A DNA stretch of 64,000 nucleotides from NCBI GenBank assembly GCA_963210315.1, contig OY723320.1:62001-126000 (forward strand), in the 5' to 3' direction. The translations under genes and the position numbers were made by a program. Positions 21,001-25,800 of the stretch are shown here, piece after piece. The notes under the pieces were generated by a model. That model saw only the letters and a program-made list of their open reading frames with translations. It searched no databases and was not told where the DNA came from. Numbering within the stretch: position 1 is the first letter of the stretch; every line of letters starts with the position of its first letter. The DNA comes from Rhynchopus euleeides. Lineage: Eukaryota > Euglenozoa > Diplonemea > Diplonemida > Diplonemidae.

Positions 21001-22811
21001 CCCTCCGGAATGATCTTGCACAAGGCGCAACCATACAGAATGATCTTGCAACCATCCAGAATGATCTTGCACAAGGCACAACCACCCAGAATGATCTTGC
21101 ACAAGGCACAACCATACAGAATGATCTTGCACAAGGCACAACCATACAGAATGATCTTGCAACCACCCAGAATGATCTTGCACAAGGCACAACCATCCAG
21201 AATGATCTTGCAACCATCCAGAATGATCTTGCACAAGGCACAACCATCCAGAATGATCTTGCACAAGGCACAACCATCCGGAATGATCTTGCAACCATCC
21301 AGAATGATCTTGCACAAGGCGCAACCATACAGAATGATCTTGCAACCATCCAGAATGATCTTGCACAAGGCACAACCACCCAGAATGATCTTGCACAAGG
21401 CACAACCATCCGGAATGATCTTGCAACCACCCAGAATGATCTTGCACAAGGCACAAGCATCCAGAATGATCTTGCACAAGGCGCAACCATACAGAATGAT
21501 CTTGCAACCATCCAGAATGATCTTGCACAAGGCACAACCATACAGAATGATCTTGCAACCACCCAGAATGATCTTGCACAAGGCACAACCATCCAGAATG
21601 ATCTTGCACAAGGCGCAACCATACAGAATGATCTTGCAACCATCCAGAATGATCTTGCACAAGGCACAACCATACAGAATGATCTTGCACAAGGCACAGC
21701 CATCCGGAATGATCTTGCAACCATCCAGAATGATCTTGCACAAGGCACAACCATCCAGAATGATCGTGCACAAGGCACAACCATCCAGAATGATCTTGCA
21801 CAAGGCACAACCATACAGAATGATCTTGCACAAGGCACAACCATACAGAATGATCTTGCAACCATCCAGAGTGATCTTGCACAAGGCACAACCACCCAGA
21901 ATGATCTTGCACAAGGCACAACCATCCAGAATGATCTTGCACAAGGCGCAACCATACAGAATGATCTTGCAACCATCCAGAATGATCTTGCACAAGGCAC
22001 AACCATACAGAATGATCTTGCACAAGGCACAACCATCCAGAATGATCTTGCACAAGGCACAACCATCCAGAATGATCTTGCACAAGGCGCAACCATACAG
22101 AATGATCTTGCAACCATCCAGAATGATCTTGCACAAGGCACAACCACCCAGAATGATCTTGCACAAGGCACAACCATCCGGAATGATCTTGCACAAGGCG
22201 CAACCATACAGAATGATCTTGCAACCATCCAGAATGATCTTGCACAAGGCACAACCACCCAGAATGATCTTGCACAAGGCACAACCATCCGGAATGATCT
22301 TGAAACCATCCAGAATGATCTTGCACAAGGCACAACCATCCAGAATGATCTTGCACACGGCACAACCATCCAGAATGATCTTGCACAAGGCGCAACCATA
22401 CAGAATGATCTTGCAACCATCCAGAATGATCTTGCACAAGGAACAACCACCCAGAATGATCTTGCAACCATCCAGAATGATCTTGCACAAGGCACAACCA
22501 CCCAGAATGATCTTGCACAAGGCACAACCATCCAGAATGATCTTGCACAAGGCACAACCCTCCAGAATGATCTTGCACAAGGCACAACCATCAAGAATGA
22601 TCTTGCACAAGGCACAACCATCCAGAATGATCTTGCACAAGGCACAACCCTCCGGAATGATCCCTCAACCATCCAGAATGATCTTGCACACGGCACAACC
22701 ATCCGGAATGATCCCTCAACCATCCAGAATGATCTTGCAACCATACAGAATGATCTAGCACAAGGCACAACCATCCGGAATGATCTTGCAAGGCACAACC
22801 ATCCAGAATGA
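3..22811 (+). CDS. Giant TIQNDLA/TIQNDLAQGT repeat protein, first part (5'-open, ends by frameshift)
   Basis: I do not recognise the protein and assign no function. The frame is already open at the first complete codon (base 3). It reads 7-residue (TIQNDLA) and 10-residue (TIQNDLAQGT) units with no stop for about 7,596 codons, to 22790. A 2-bp deletion there changes the frame and a TGA follows at 22809-22811. The only ATG found in frame is 8991-8993, an Ile-to-Met variant inside a repeat and not a credible start, so the true start lies upstream of the window. No signal peptide, membrane segment, Cys, Trp or Tyr is seen. Asp occurs in nearly every unit and basic residues are few, so the product is acidic. 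The short units fit a coiled-coil heptad with Leu at a and Ile at d; QGT adds three residues. Other frames are also long but are broken by stops, some of which are silent here. A non-coding satellite remains possible. Confidence 0.5.
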   Translation, partial: ATIQNDLAQGTTIQNDLAQGATIQNDLATIQNDLAQGTTTQNDLAQGTTIRNDLATIQNDLAQGTTIQNDLAQGTTIQNDLAQGTTLRNDPSTIQNDLAQGTTTQNDPSTIQNDLAQGTTIRNDLATIQNDLATIQNDLAQGTTIQNDLAQGTTIQNDLAQGATIQNDLATIQNDLAQGTTTQNDLATIQNDLATIQNDLAQGTTIQNDLAQGTTIQNDLAQGATIQNDLATIQNDLAQGTTTQNDLAQGTTIRNDLATIQNDLAQGTTIQNDLAQGTTIQNDLAQGTTLRNDPSTIQNDLAQGTTTQNDLAQGTTIQNDLAQGTTIRNDLATIQNDLAQGTTIQNDLAQGTTTQNDLAQGTTIQNDLATTQNDLAQGTTIQNDLAQGTTIQNDLAQGTTIRNDLATIQNDLAQGTTTQNDLAQGTTIQNDLATTQNDLAQGTTIQNDLAQGATIQNDLATIQNDVAQGTTIQNDLAQGTTIQNDLAQGATIQNDLATIQNDLAQGTTTQKDLAQGTTIQNDLAQGTTIQNDLAQGTTLRNDPSTIQNDLAQGTTTQNDHAQGTTIRNDLATIQNDLAQGTTIQNDLAQGTTIQNDLAEGTTIRNDLATIQNDLAQGTTIQNDLAQGTTTQNDLAQGTTIQNDLATTQNDLAQGTTIQNDLAQGATIQNDLATIQNDLAQGTTIQNDLAQGTTIQNDLAQGATIQNDLATIQNDLAQGTTTQKDLAQGTTIRNDLATVQNDLAQGTTIQNDLAQGATTQNDLATIQNDLAQGTTIQNDLAQGTTIQNDLAEGTTIRNDLATIQNDLAQGTTIQNDLAQGTTTQNDLAQGTTIQNDLATTQNDLAQGATIQNDLAQGTTTQKDLAQGTTIRNDLATIQNDLAQGTTIQNDLAQGATTQNDLATIQNDLAQGTTTQNDLAQGTTIQNDLAQGATIQNDLATIQNDLAQGTTTQNDLAQGTTIRNDLATIQNDLAQGTTIQNDLAQGRTIQNDLATTQNDLAQGTTIQNDLAQGATIQNDLAQGTTIQNDLATTQNDLAQGTTIQNDLAQGTTIRNDLATIQNDLAQGTTIQNDRAQGTTIQNDLAQGTTLRNDLAQGATIQNDLATIQNDLAQGTTTQNDHAQGTTIRNDLATIQNDLAQGTTIQNDLAQGTTIQNDLAEGTTIRNDLATIQNDLAQGTTIQNDLAQGTTTQNDLAQGTTIQNDLATTQNDLAQGTTIQNDLAQGATIQNDLATIQNDLAQGTTIQNDLAQGTTIQNDLAQGATIQNDLATIQNDLAQGTTTQKDLAQGTTIRNDLATVQNDLAQGTTIQNDLAQGATTQNDLATIQNDLAQGTTIQNDLAEGTTIRNDLATIQNDLAQGTTTQNDLAQGTTIQNDLATTQNDLAQGATIQNDLATIQNDLAQGTTTQKDLAQGTTIRNDLATIQNDLAQGTTIQNDLAQGATTQNDLATIQNDLAQGTTTQNDLAQGTTIQNDLAQGATIHNDLATIQNDLAQGTTTQNDLAQGTTIRNDLATIQNDLAQGTTIQNDLAQGTTIQNDLATTQNDLAQGTTIQNDLAQGATIQNDLATIQNDLAQGTTIQNDLAQGTTIRNDLATIQNDLAQGTTIQNDRAQGTTIQNDLAQGTTLRNDLAQGATIQNDLATIQNDLAQGTTIQNDLAQGTTLRNDLAQGATIQNDLATIQNDLAQGTTIQNDLAQGTTIRNDLATIQNDLAQGTTIQNDLAQGTTIQNDLATTQNDLARGTTIQNDLAQGATIQNDLTTIQNDLAQGTTIQNDLATTQNDLAQGTTLRNDLAQGATIQNDLATIQNDLAQGTTIQNDLAQGTTIRNDLATIQNDLAQGTTIQNDLAQGTTIQNDLATTQNDLAQGTTIQNDLAQGTTIQNDLAQGTTIQNDLAQGATIQNDLATIQNDLAQGTTTQNDLAQGTTIQNDLATTQNDLAQGTTIQNDLAQGTTIRNDLATIQNDLGQVKSIQNDLATIQNDLAQGTIIRNDLATIQNDLAQGTTIQNDLAQGTTIRNDLATTQNDLAQGTTIRNDLATIQNDLAQGTTIQNDLAQGTTIQNDLAQGATIQNDLATIQNALAQGTTTQNDLAQGTIIRNDLATIQNDLAQGTTIQNDLAQGTTIRNDLATTQNDLAQGTTIRNDLATIQNDLAQGTTIQNDLAQGTTIQNDLAQGATIQNDLATIQNALAQGTTTQKDLAQGTTIRNDLATVQNDLAQGTTIQNDLAQGATTQNDLATIQNDLAQGTTIQNDLAQGTTIQNDLAEGTTIRNDLATIQNDLAQGTTIQNDLAQGTTTQNDLAQGTTIQNDLATTQNDLAQGATIQNDLATIQNDLAQGTTTQKDLAQGTTIRNDLAQGTTIQNDLAQGTTIQNDLAQGTTIQNDLAQGATTQNDLATIQNDLAQGTTTQNDLAQGTTIQNDLAQGATIQNDLATIQNDLAQGTTTQNDLAQGTTIRNDLATIQNDLAQGTTIQNDLAQGTTIQNDLATTQNDLAQGTTIQNDLAQGATIQNDLATIQNDLAQGTTIQNDLAQGTTIRNDLATIQNDLAQGTTIQNDRAQGTTIQNDLAQGTTLRNDLAQGATIQNDLATIQNDLAQGTTIQNDLAQGTTLRNDLAQGATIQNDLATIQNDLAQGTTIQNDLAQGTTIRNDLATIQNDLAQGTTIQNDLAQGTTIQNDLATTQNDLAQGTTIQNDLAQGATIQNDLTTIQNDLAQGTTIQNDLATTQNDLAQGTTIQNDLAQGATIQNDLTTIQNDLAQGTTIQNDRAQGTTIQNDLATTQNDLAQGTTIQNDLAQGTTIQNDLAQGATIQNDLATIQNDLAQGTTTQNDLAQGTTIRNDLATIQNDLAQGTTIQNDLAQGTTIQNDLAQGTTLRNDPSTIQNDLAQGTTIRNDLATIQNDLATIQNDLATIQNDFAQGTTTLNDLAQGTTIRNDLATIQNDLGQVKSIQNDLATIQNDLAQGTTIQNDLGQVKSIQNDLATIQNDLAQGTTIQNDLAQGTTMQNDLATTQNDLAQGTSIQNDLAQGATIQNDLATIQNDLAQGTTTQNDLAQGTTIRNDLETIQNDLAQGTTIQNDLAQGTTIQNDLAQGTTTQNDLAQGTTIQNDLAQGATIHNDLATIQNDLAQGTTTQNDLAQGTIIRNDLATIQNDLAQGTTIQNDLAQGTTIQNDLATTQNDLAQGTTIQNDLAQGATIQNDLATIQNDLAQGTTIQNDLAQGTTIRNDLATIQNDLAQGTTIQNDRAQGTTIQNDLAQGTTLRNDLAQGATIQNDLATIQNDLAQGTTTQNDLAQGTTIQNDLAQGTTIQNDLAQGATIQNDLATIQNDLAQGTTIQNDLAQGTTIRNDLASIQNDLAQGATIQNDLATIQNDLAQGTTTQNDLAQGTTIKNDLAQGTTIQNDLAQGTTIKNDLAQGTTIQNDLAQGTTIRNDLAQGTTTQNDLAQGTIIRNDLATIQNDLAQGTTIQNDLAQGTTIQNDLATTQNDLAQGTTIQNDLAQGATIQNDLATIQNDLAQGTTIQNDLAQGTTIRNDLATIQNDLAQGTTIQNDLAQGATTQNDLATIQNDLAQGTTIQKDLAQGTTIRNDLATIQNDLAQGTTIQNDLAQGATTQNDLATIQNDLAQGTTIQNDLAQGTTIQNDLAEGTTIRNDLATIQNDLAQGTTIQNDLAQGTTTQNDLAQGTTIQNDLATTQNDLAQGTTIQNDLAQGTTIQNDLATTQNDLAQGTTIQNDLAQGATIQNDLATIQNDLAQGTTIQNDLAQGTTIRNDLATIQNDLAQGTTIQNDRAQGTTIQNDLAQGTTLRNDLAQGATIQNDLATIQNDLAQGTTTQNDLAQGTTIQNDLAQGTTIQNDLATTQNDLAQGTTIQNDLAQGATIQNDLATIQNDLAQGTTIQNDLAQGTTIQNDLAQGTTIRNDLATIQNDLAQGATIQNDLATIQNDLAQGTTTQNDLAQGTTIQNDLAQGTTLQNDLAQGTTIKNDLAQGTTIQNDLAQGTTLRNDPSTIQNDLAHGTTIRNDPSTIQNDLATIQNDLATIQNDLAQGTTIQNDLAQGATIQNDLATIQNDLAQGTTTQNDLAQGTTIQNDLATTQNDLAQGTTIQNDLAQGATIQNDLATIQNDLAQGTTIQNDLATTQNDLAQGTTIQNDLAQGATIQNDLATIQNDLAQGTTIQNDLAQGTTIQNDLAQGTTIRNDLATIQNDLAQGATIQNDLATIQNDLAQGTTTQNDLAQGTTIQNDLAQGTTLQNDLAQGTTIKNDLAQGTTIQNDLAQGTTLRNDPSTIQNDLAHGTTIRNDPSTIQNDLATIQNDLATIQNDLAQGTTIQNDLAQGATIQNDLATIQNDLAQGTTTQNDLAQGTTIQNDLATTQNDLAQGTTIQNDLAQGATIQNDLATIQNDLATIQNDLATIQNDLAQGTTIQNDLAQGATIQNDLATIQNDLAQGTTIQNDLATTQNDLAQGTTIQNDLAQGATIQNDLATIQNDLAQGTTIQNDLAQGTTIRNDLATIQNDLAQGTTIQNDLAQGTTIQNDLATTQNDLAQGTTIQNDLAQGATIQNDLATIQNDLAQGTTIQNDLAQGTTIQNDLAQGTTIRNDLATIQNDLAQGATIQNDLATIQNDLAQGTTTQNDLAQGTTIQNDLAQGTTLQNDLAQGTTIKNDLAQGTTIQNDLAQGTTLRNDPSTIQNDLAHGTTIRNDPSTIQNDLATIQNDLAQGTTIQNDLAQGATIQNDLATIQNDLAQGTTTQNDLAQGTTIQNDLATTQNDLAQGTTTQNDLAQGTTIQNDLAQGATIQNDLATIQNDLAQGTTIQNDLATTQNDLAQGTTIQNDLAQGATIQNDLATIQNDLAQGTTIQNDRAQGTTIQNDLAQGTTLRNDLAQGATIQNDLATIQNDLAQGTTTQNDLAQGTTIQNDLATTQNDLAQGTTIQNDLAQGTTIQNDLAQGATIQNDLATIQNDLAQGTTIQNDLATIQNDLATIQNDLAQGTTIQNDLAQGATIQNDLATIQNDLAQGTTTQNDLAQGTTIQNDLATTQNDLAQGTTIQNDLAQGTTIQNDLAQGATIQNDLATIQNDLAQGTTIQNDLAQGATIQNDLATIQNDLAQGTTIQNDLAQGTTIRNDLATIQNDLAQGATIQNDLATIQNDLAQGTTTQNDLAQGTTIQNDLAQGTTLQNDLAQGTTIKNDLAQGTTIQNDLAQGTTLRNDPSTIQNDLAHGTTIRNDPSTIQNDLATIQNDLATIQNDLAQGTTIQNDLATIQNDLAQGTTTQNDLAQGTTIQNDLATTQNDLAQGTTTQNDLAQGTTIQNDLAQGATIQNDLATIQNDLAQGTTIQNDLATTQNDLAQGTTTQNDLAQGTTIQNDLAQGATIQNDLATIQNDLAQGTTIQNDLAQGTTIRNDLATIQNDLAQGTTIQNDRAQGTTIQNDLAQGTTLRNDLAQGATIQNDLATIQNDLAQGTTTQNDLAQGTTIQNDLAQGTTIQNDLATTQNDLAQGTTIQNDLAQGATIQNDLATIQNDLAQGTTIQNDLAQGTTIQNDLAQGTTIRNDLASIQNDLAQGATIQNDLATIQNDLAQGTTTQNDLAQGTTIKNDLAQGTTIQNDLAQGTTIKNDLAQGTTIQNDLAQGTTIRNDLAQGTTTQNDLAQGTIIRNDLATIQNDLAQGTTIQNDLAQGTTIQNDLATTQNDLAQGTTIQNDLAQGATIQNDLATIQNDLAQGTTIQNDLAQGTTIRNDLATIQNDLAQGTTIQNDLAQGATTQNDLATIQNDLAQGTTIQKDLAQGTTIRNDLATIQNDLAQGTTIQNDLAQGATTQNDLATIQNDLAQGTTIQNDLAQGTTIQNDLAEGTTIRNDLATIQNDLAQGTTIQNDLAQGTTTQNDLAQGTTIQNDLATTQNDLAQGTTIQNDLAQGATIQNDLATIQNDLAQGTTIQNDLAQGTTIQNDLATTQNDLAQGTTIQNDLAQGATIQNDLATIQNDLAQGTTIQNDLAQGTTIRNDLATIQNDLAQGTTIQNDRAQGTTIQNDLAQGTTLRNDLAQGATIQNDLATIQNDLAQGTTTQNDLAQGTTIQNDLAQGTTIQNDLATTQNDLAQGTTIQNDLAQGATIQNDLATIQNDLAQGTTIQNDLAQGTTIQNDLAQGTTIRNDLATIQNDLAQGATIQNELATIQNDLAQGTTTQNDLAQGTTIQNDLAQGTTLQNDLAQGTTIKNDLAQGTTIQNDLAQGTTLRNDPSTIQNDLAHGTTIRNDPSTIQNDLATIQNDLATIQNDLAQGTTIQNDLAQGATIQNDLATIQNDLAQGTTTQNDLAQGTTIQNDLATTQNDLAQGTTIQNDLAQGATIQNDLATIQNDLAQGTTIQNDLATTQNDLAQGTTIQNDLAQGATIQNDLATIQNDLAQGTTIQNDLAQGTTIQNDLAQGTTIQNDLATIQNDLAQGATIQNDLATIQNDLAQGTTTQNDLAQGTTIQNDLATTQNDLAQGTTIQNDLAQGATIQNDLATIQNDLATIQNDLAQGTTIQNDLAQGTTIQNDLATTQNDLAQGTTIQNDLAQGATIQNDLATIQNDLAQGTTIQNDLATTQNDLAQGTTIQNDLAQGATIQNDLATIQNDLAQGTTIQNDLAQGTTIRNDLATIQNDLAQGTTIQNDLAQGTTIQNDLATTQNDLAQGTTIQNDLAQGATIQNDLATIQNDLAQGTTIQNDLAQGTTIQNDLAQGTTIRNDLATIQNDLAQGATIQNDLATIQNDLAQGTTTQNDLAQGTTIQNDLAQGTTLQNDLAQGTTIKNDLAQGTTIQNDLAQGTTLRNDPSTIQNDLAHGTTIRNDPSTIQNDLATIQNDLATIQNDLAQGTTIQNDLAQGATIQNDLATIQNDLAQGTTTQNDLAQGTTIQNDLATTQNDLAQGTTTQNDLAQGTTIQNDLAQGATIQNDLATIQNDLAQGTTIQNDLATTQNDLAQGTTIQNDLAQGATIQNDLATIQNDLAQGTTIQNDLATTQNDLAQGTTIQNDRAQGTTIQNDLAQGTTLRNDLAQGATIQNDLATIQNDLAQGTTTQNDLAQGTTIQNDLAQGTTIQNDLATTQNDLAQGTTIQNDLATIQNDLAQGTTIQNDLAQGTTIRNDLATIQNDLAQGATIQNDLATIQNDLAQGTTTQNDLAQGTTIRNDLATTQNDLAQGTSIQNDLAQGATIQNDLATIQNDLAQGTTIQNDLATTQNDLAQGTTIQNDLAQGATIQNDLATIQNDLAQGTTIQNDLAQGTAIRNDLATIQNDLAQGTTIQNDRAQGTTIQNDLAQGTTIQNDLAQGTTIQNDLATIQSDLAQGTTTQNDLAQGTTIQNDLAQGATIQNDLATIQNDLAQGTTIQNDLAQGTTIQNDLAQGTTIQNDLAQGATIQNDLATIQNDLAQGTTTQNDLAQGTTIRNDLAQGATIQNDLATIQNDLAQGTTTQNDLAQGTTIRNDLETIQNDLAQGTTIQNDLAHGTTIQNDLAQGATIQNDLATIQNDLAQGTTTQNDLATIQNDLAQGTTTQNDLAQGTTIQNDLAQGTTLQNDLAQGTTIKNDLAQGTTIQNDLAQGTTLRNDPSTIQNDLAHGTTIRNDPSTIQNDLATIQNDLAQGTTIRNDLARHNHPE
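5889..5903 (+). repeat. Divergent spacer unit (LGQVKS variant), site 1
   Basis: Here gatcttgca caaggcaca acc becomes gatctt ggacaagtcaaatcc, read as L-G-Q-V-K-S instead of L-A-Q-G-T-T. It is the most diverged unit type in the array, with several changes in one 10-residue unit. It is still in frame and still 30 bp. Confidence 0.8.
5952..6599. repeat. 324-bp local tandem duplication
   Basis: There are two adjacent copies of 324 bp (8 long plus 4 short units fits the length). Paired rare variants are exactly 324 bp apart: a Thr-to-Ile codon (aca atc) at 5952 and 6276, and an Asp-to-Ala codon (gct) at 6228 and 6552. Around 27.9 kb in superblock B only one copy is evident, so this looks like a duplication private to A, or its loss from B. 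Confidence 0.75.
8814..8909 (+). repeat. Divergent spacer unit (LGQVKS variant), paired sites 2 and 3
   Basis: Two copies of the ggacaagtcaaatcc variant start at 8814 and 8895, 81 bp apart. They lie downstream of an unusual pair of changes, gattttgca (Leu to Phe, 8730) and acc ctg aat (Gln to Leu, 8751). The cluster recurs at 30328-30507 with offset 21598, so it is an old, stable landmark. Confidence 0.8.
11880..22760. repeat. Boundary-module domain of superblock A (7 modules)
   Basis: This stretch is punctuated by a module read as TL(Q)ND.. TIKND.. TLRNDPST, then LAHGTTIRNDPST, then two or three short units. Its unique CACGGC codon pair lies at 12009, 12840, 14037, 15606, 18669, 20382 and 22689. 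Spacings are 831, 1197, 1569, 3063, 1713 and 2307 bp, all multiples of three. Between modules lie mosaics of 30- and 21-bp units. The Pro of DPST replaces the Leu that would sit at heptad position a. Confidence 0.85.
22788..22794 (+). other. 2-bp deletion (frameshift) in the repeat reading frame
   Basis: The expected gcacaaggc is gcaaggc here: one CA of the short CACA run is missing. The TIQNDLA frame moves from codon starts divisible by three to codon starts leaving remainder one. All later checks (ATG variants at 30589 and 44860, last codon at 63961) stay in the new frame, so this is the only uncompensated indel found in 64 kb. It may be a real break, a slippage event or an assembly error. 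It lies at the seam between superblocks A and B. Confidence 0.9.
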
Positions 22812-25800
22812 TCGTGCACAAGGCACAACCATCCAGAATGATCTTGCACAAGGCACAACCCTCCGGAATGATCTTGCACAAGGCGCAACCATACAGAATG
22901 ATCTTGCAACCATCCAGAATGATCTTGCACAAGGCACAACCACCCAGAATGATCTTGCACAAGGCACAACCATACAGAATGATCTTGCACAAGGCACAAC
23001 CATACAGAATGATCTTGCAACCACCCAGAATGATCTTGCACAAGGCACAACCATCCAGAATGATCTTGCACAAGGCGCAACCATACAGAATGATCTTGCA
23101 ACCATACAGAATGATCTTGCACAAGGCACAACCATCCGGAATGATCTTGCAACCATCCAGAATGATCTTGCACAAGGCACAACCATCCAGAATGATCTTG
23201 CACAAGGCACAACCACCCAGAATGATCTTGCACAAGGCACAACCATACAGAATGATCTTGCAACCACCCAGAATGATCTTGCACAAGGCACAACCATACA
23301 GAATGATCTTGCAACCATCCAGAATGATCTTGCACAAGGCACAACCATCCAGAATGATCTTGCACAAGGCACAACCATACAGAATGATCTTGCACAAGGC
23401 ACAACCATACAGAATGATCTTGCACAAGGCACAACCATCCGGAATGATCTTGCAACCATCCAGAATGATCTTGCACAAGGCACAACCACCCAGAATGATC
23501 TTGCACAAGGCACAACCATACAGAATGATCTTGCAACCACCCAGAATGATCTTGCACAAGGCACAACCATCCAGAATGATCTTGCACAAGGCGCAACCAT
23601 ACAGAATGATCTTGCAACCATCCAGAATGATGTTGCACAAGGCACAACCATACAGAATGATCTTGCACAAGGCGCAACCATACAGAATGATCTTGCAACC
23701 ATCCAGAATGATCTTGCACAAGGCACAACCACCCAGAAGGATCTTGCACAAGGCACAACCATCCAGAATGATCTTGCACAAGGCACAACCATCCAGAATG
23801 ATCTTGCACAAGGCACAACCCTCCGGAATGATCCCTCAACCATCCAGAATGATCTTGCACAAGGCACAACCACCCAGAATGATCATGCACAAGGCACAAC
23901 CATCCGGAATGATCTTGCAACCATCCAGAATGATCTTGCACAAGGCACAACCATCCAGAATGATCTTGCACAAGGCACAACCATACAGAATGATCTTGCA
24001 GAAGGCACAACCATCCGGAATGATCTTGCAACCATCCAGAATGATCTTGCACAAGGCACAACCATCCAGAATGATCTTGCACAAGGCACAACCACCCAGA
24101 ATGATCTTGCACAAGGCACAACCATACAGAATGATCTTGCAACCACCCAGAATGATCTTGCACAAGGCACAACCATCCAGAATGATCTTGCACAAGGCGC
24201 AACCATACAGAATGATCTTGCAACCATCCAGAATGATCTTGCACAAGGCACAACCATACAGAATGATCTTGCACAAGGCACAACCATCCAGAATGATCTT
24301 GCACAAGGCGCAACCATACAGAATGATCTTGCAACCATCCAGAATGATCTTGCACAAGGCACAACCACCCAGAAGGATCTTGCACAAGGCACAACCATCC
24401 GGAATGATCTTGCAACCGTCCAGAATGATCTTGCACAAGGCACAACCATCCAGAATGATCTTGCACAAGGCGCAACCACACAGAATGATCTTGCAACCAT
24501 CCAGAATGATCTTGCACAAGGCACAACCATCCAGAATGATCTTGCACAAGGCACAACCATACAGAATGATCTTGCAGAAGGCACAACCATCCGGAATGAT
24601 CTTGCAACCATCCAGAATGATCTTGCACAAGGCACAACCATCCAGAATGATCTTGCACAAGGCACAACCACCCAGAATGATCTTGCACAAGGCACAACCA
24701 TACAGAATGATCTTGCAACCACCCAGAATGATCTTGCACAAGGCGCAACCATACAGAATGATCTTGCACAAGGCACAACCACCCAGAAGGATCTTGCACA
24801 AGGCACAACCATCCAGAATGATCTTGCACAAGGCACAACCATCCGGAATGATCTTGCAACCATCCAGAATGATCTTGCACAAGGCACAACCATCCAGAAT
24901 GATCGTGCACAAGGCACAACCATCCAGAATGATCTTGCACAAGGCACAACCCTCCGGAATGATCTTGCACAAGGCGCAACCATACAGAATGATCTTGCAA
25001 CCATCCAGAATGATCTTGCACAAGGCACAACCACCCAGAATGATCATGCACAAGGCACAACCATCCGGAATGATCTTGCAACCATCCAGAATGATCTTGC
25101 ACAAGGCACAACCATCCAGAATGATCTTGCACAAGGCACAACCATACAGAATGATCTTGCAGAAGGCACAACCATCCGGAATGATCTTGCAACCATCCAG
25201 AATGATCTTGCACAAGGCACAACCATCCAGAATGATCTTGCACAAGGCACAACCACCCAGAATGATCTTGCACAAGGCACAACCATACAGAATGATCTTG
25301 CAACCACCCAGAATGATCTTGCACAAGGCACAACCATCCAGAATGATCTTGCACAAGGCGCAACCATACAGAATGATCTTGCAACCATCCAGAATGATCT
25401 TGCACAAGGCACAACCATACAGAATGATCTTGCACAAGGCACAACCATCCAGAATGATCTTGCACAAGGCGCAACCATACAGAATGATCTTGCAACCATC
25501 CAGAATGATCTTGCACAAGGCACAACCACCCAGAAGGATCTTGCACAAGGCACAACCATCCGGAATGATCTTGCAACCGTCCAGAATGATCTTGCACAAG
25601 GCACAACCATCCAGAATGATCTTGCACAAGGCGCAACCACACAGAATGATCTTGCAACCATCCAGAATGATCTTGCACAAGGCACAACCATACAGAATGA
25701 TCTTGCAGAAGGCACAACCATCCGGAATGATCTTGCAACCATCCAGAATGATCTTGCACAAGGCACAACCACCCAGAATGATCTTGCACAAGGCACAACC

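Larger units (their letters stand above)
1..22790. repeat. Superblock A
   Basis: This is the first copy of a roughly 22-kb higher-order block. Rare variants recur in the same order in superblock B: GTT at 1398, CAT at 1680 and 3357, GTC at 2214, 3891 and 6624, CAT (for CAG) at 4440, TTT at 8730, ATG at 8991 and CACGGC at 12009. Offsets to B are 22234, 22204, 21688, 21598 and 21022 bp in turn, stepping down by what fits whole-unit deletions. Near the end, GGA at 22440 matches 48304 (offset 25864), so B has gained several kb in its second half. The upstream limit is outside the window. Confidence 0.8.
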
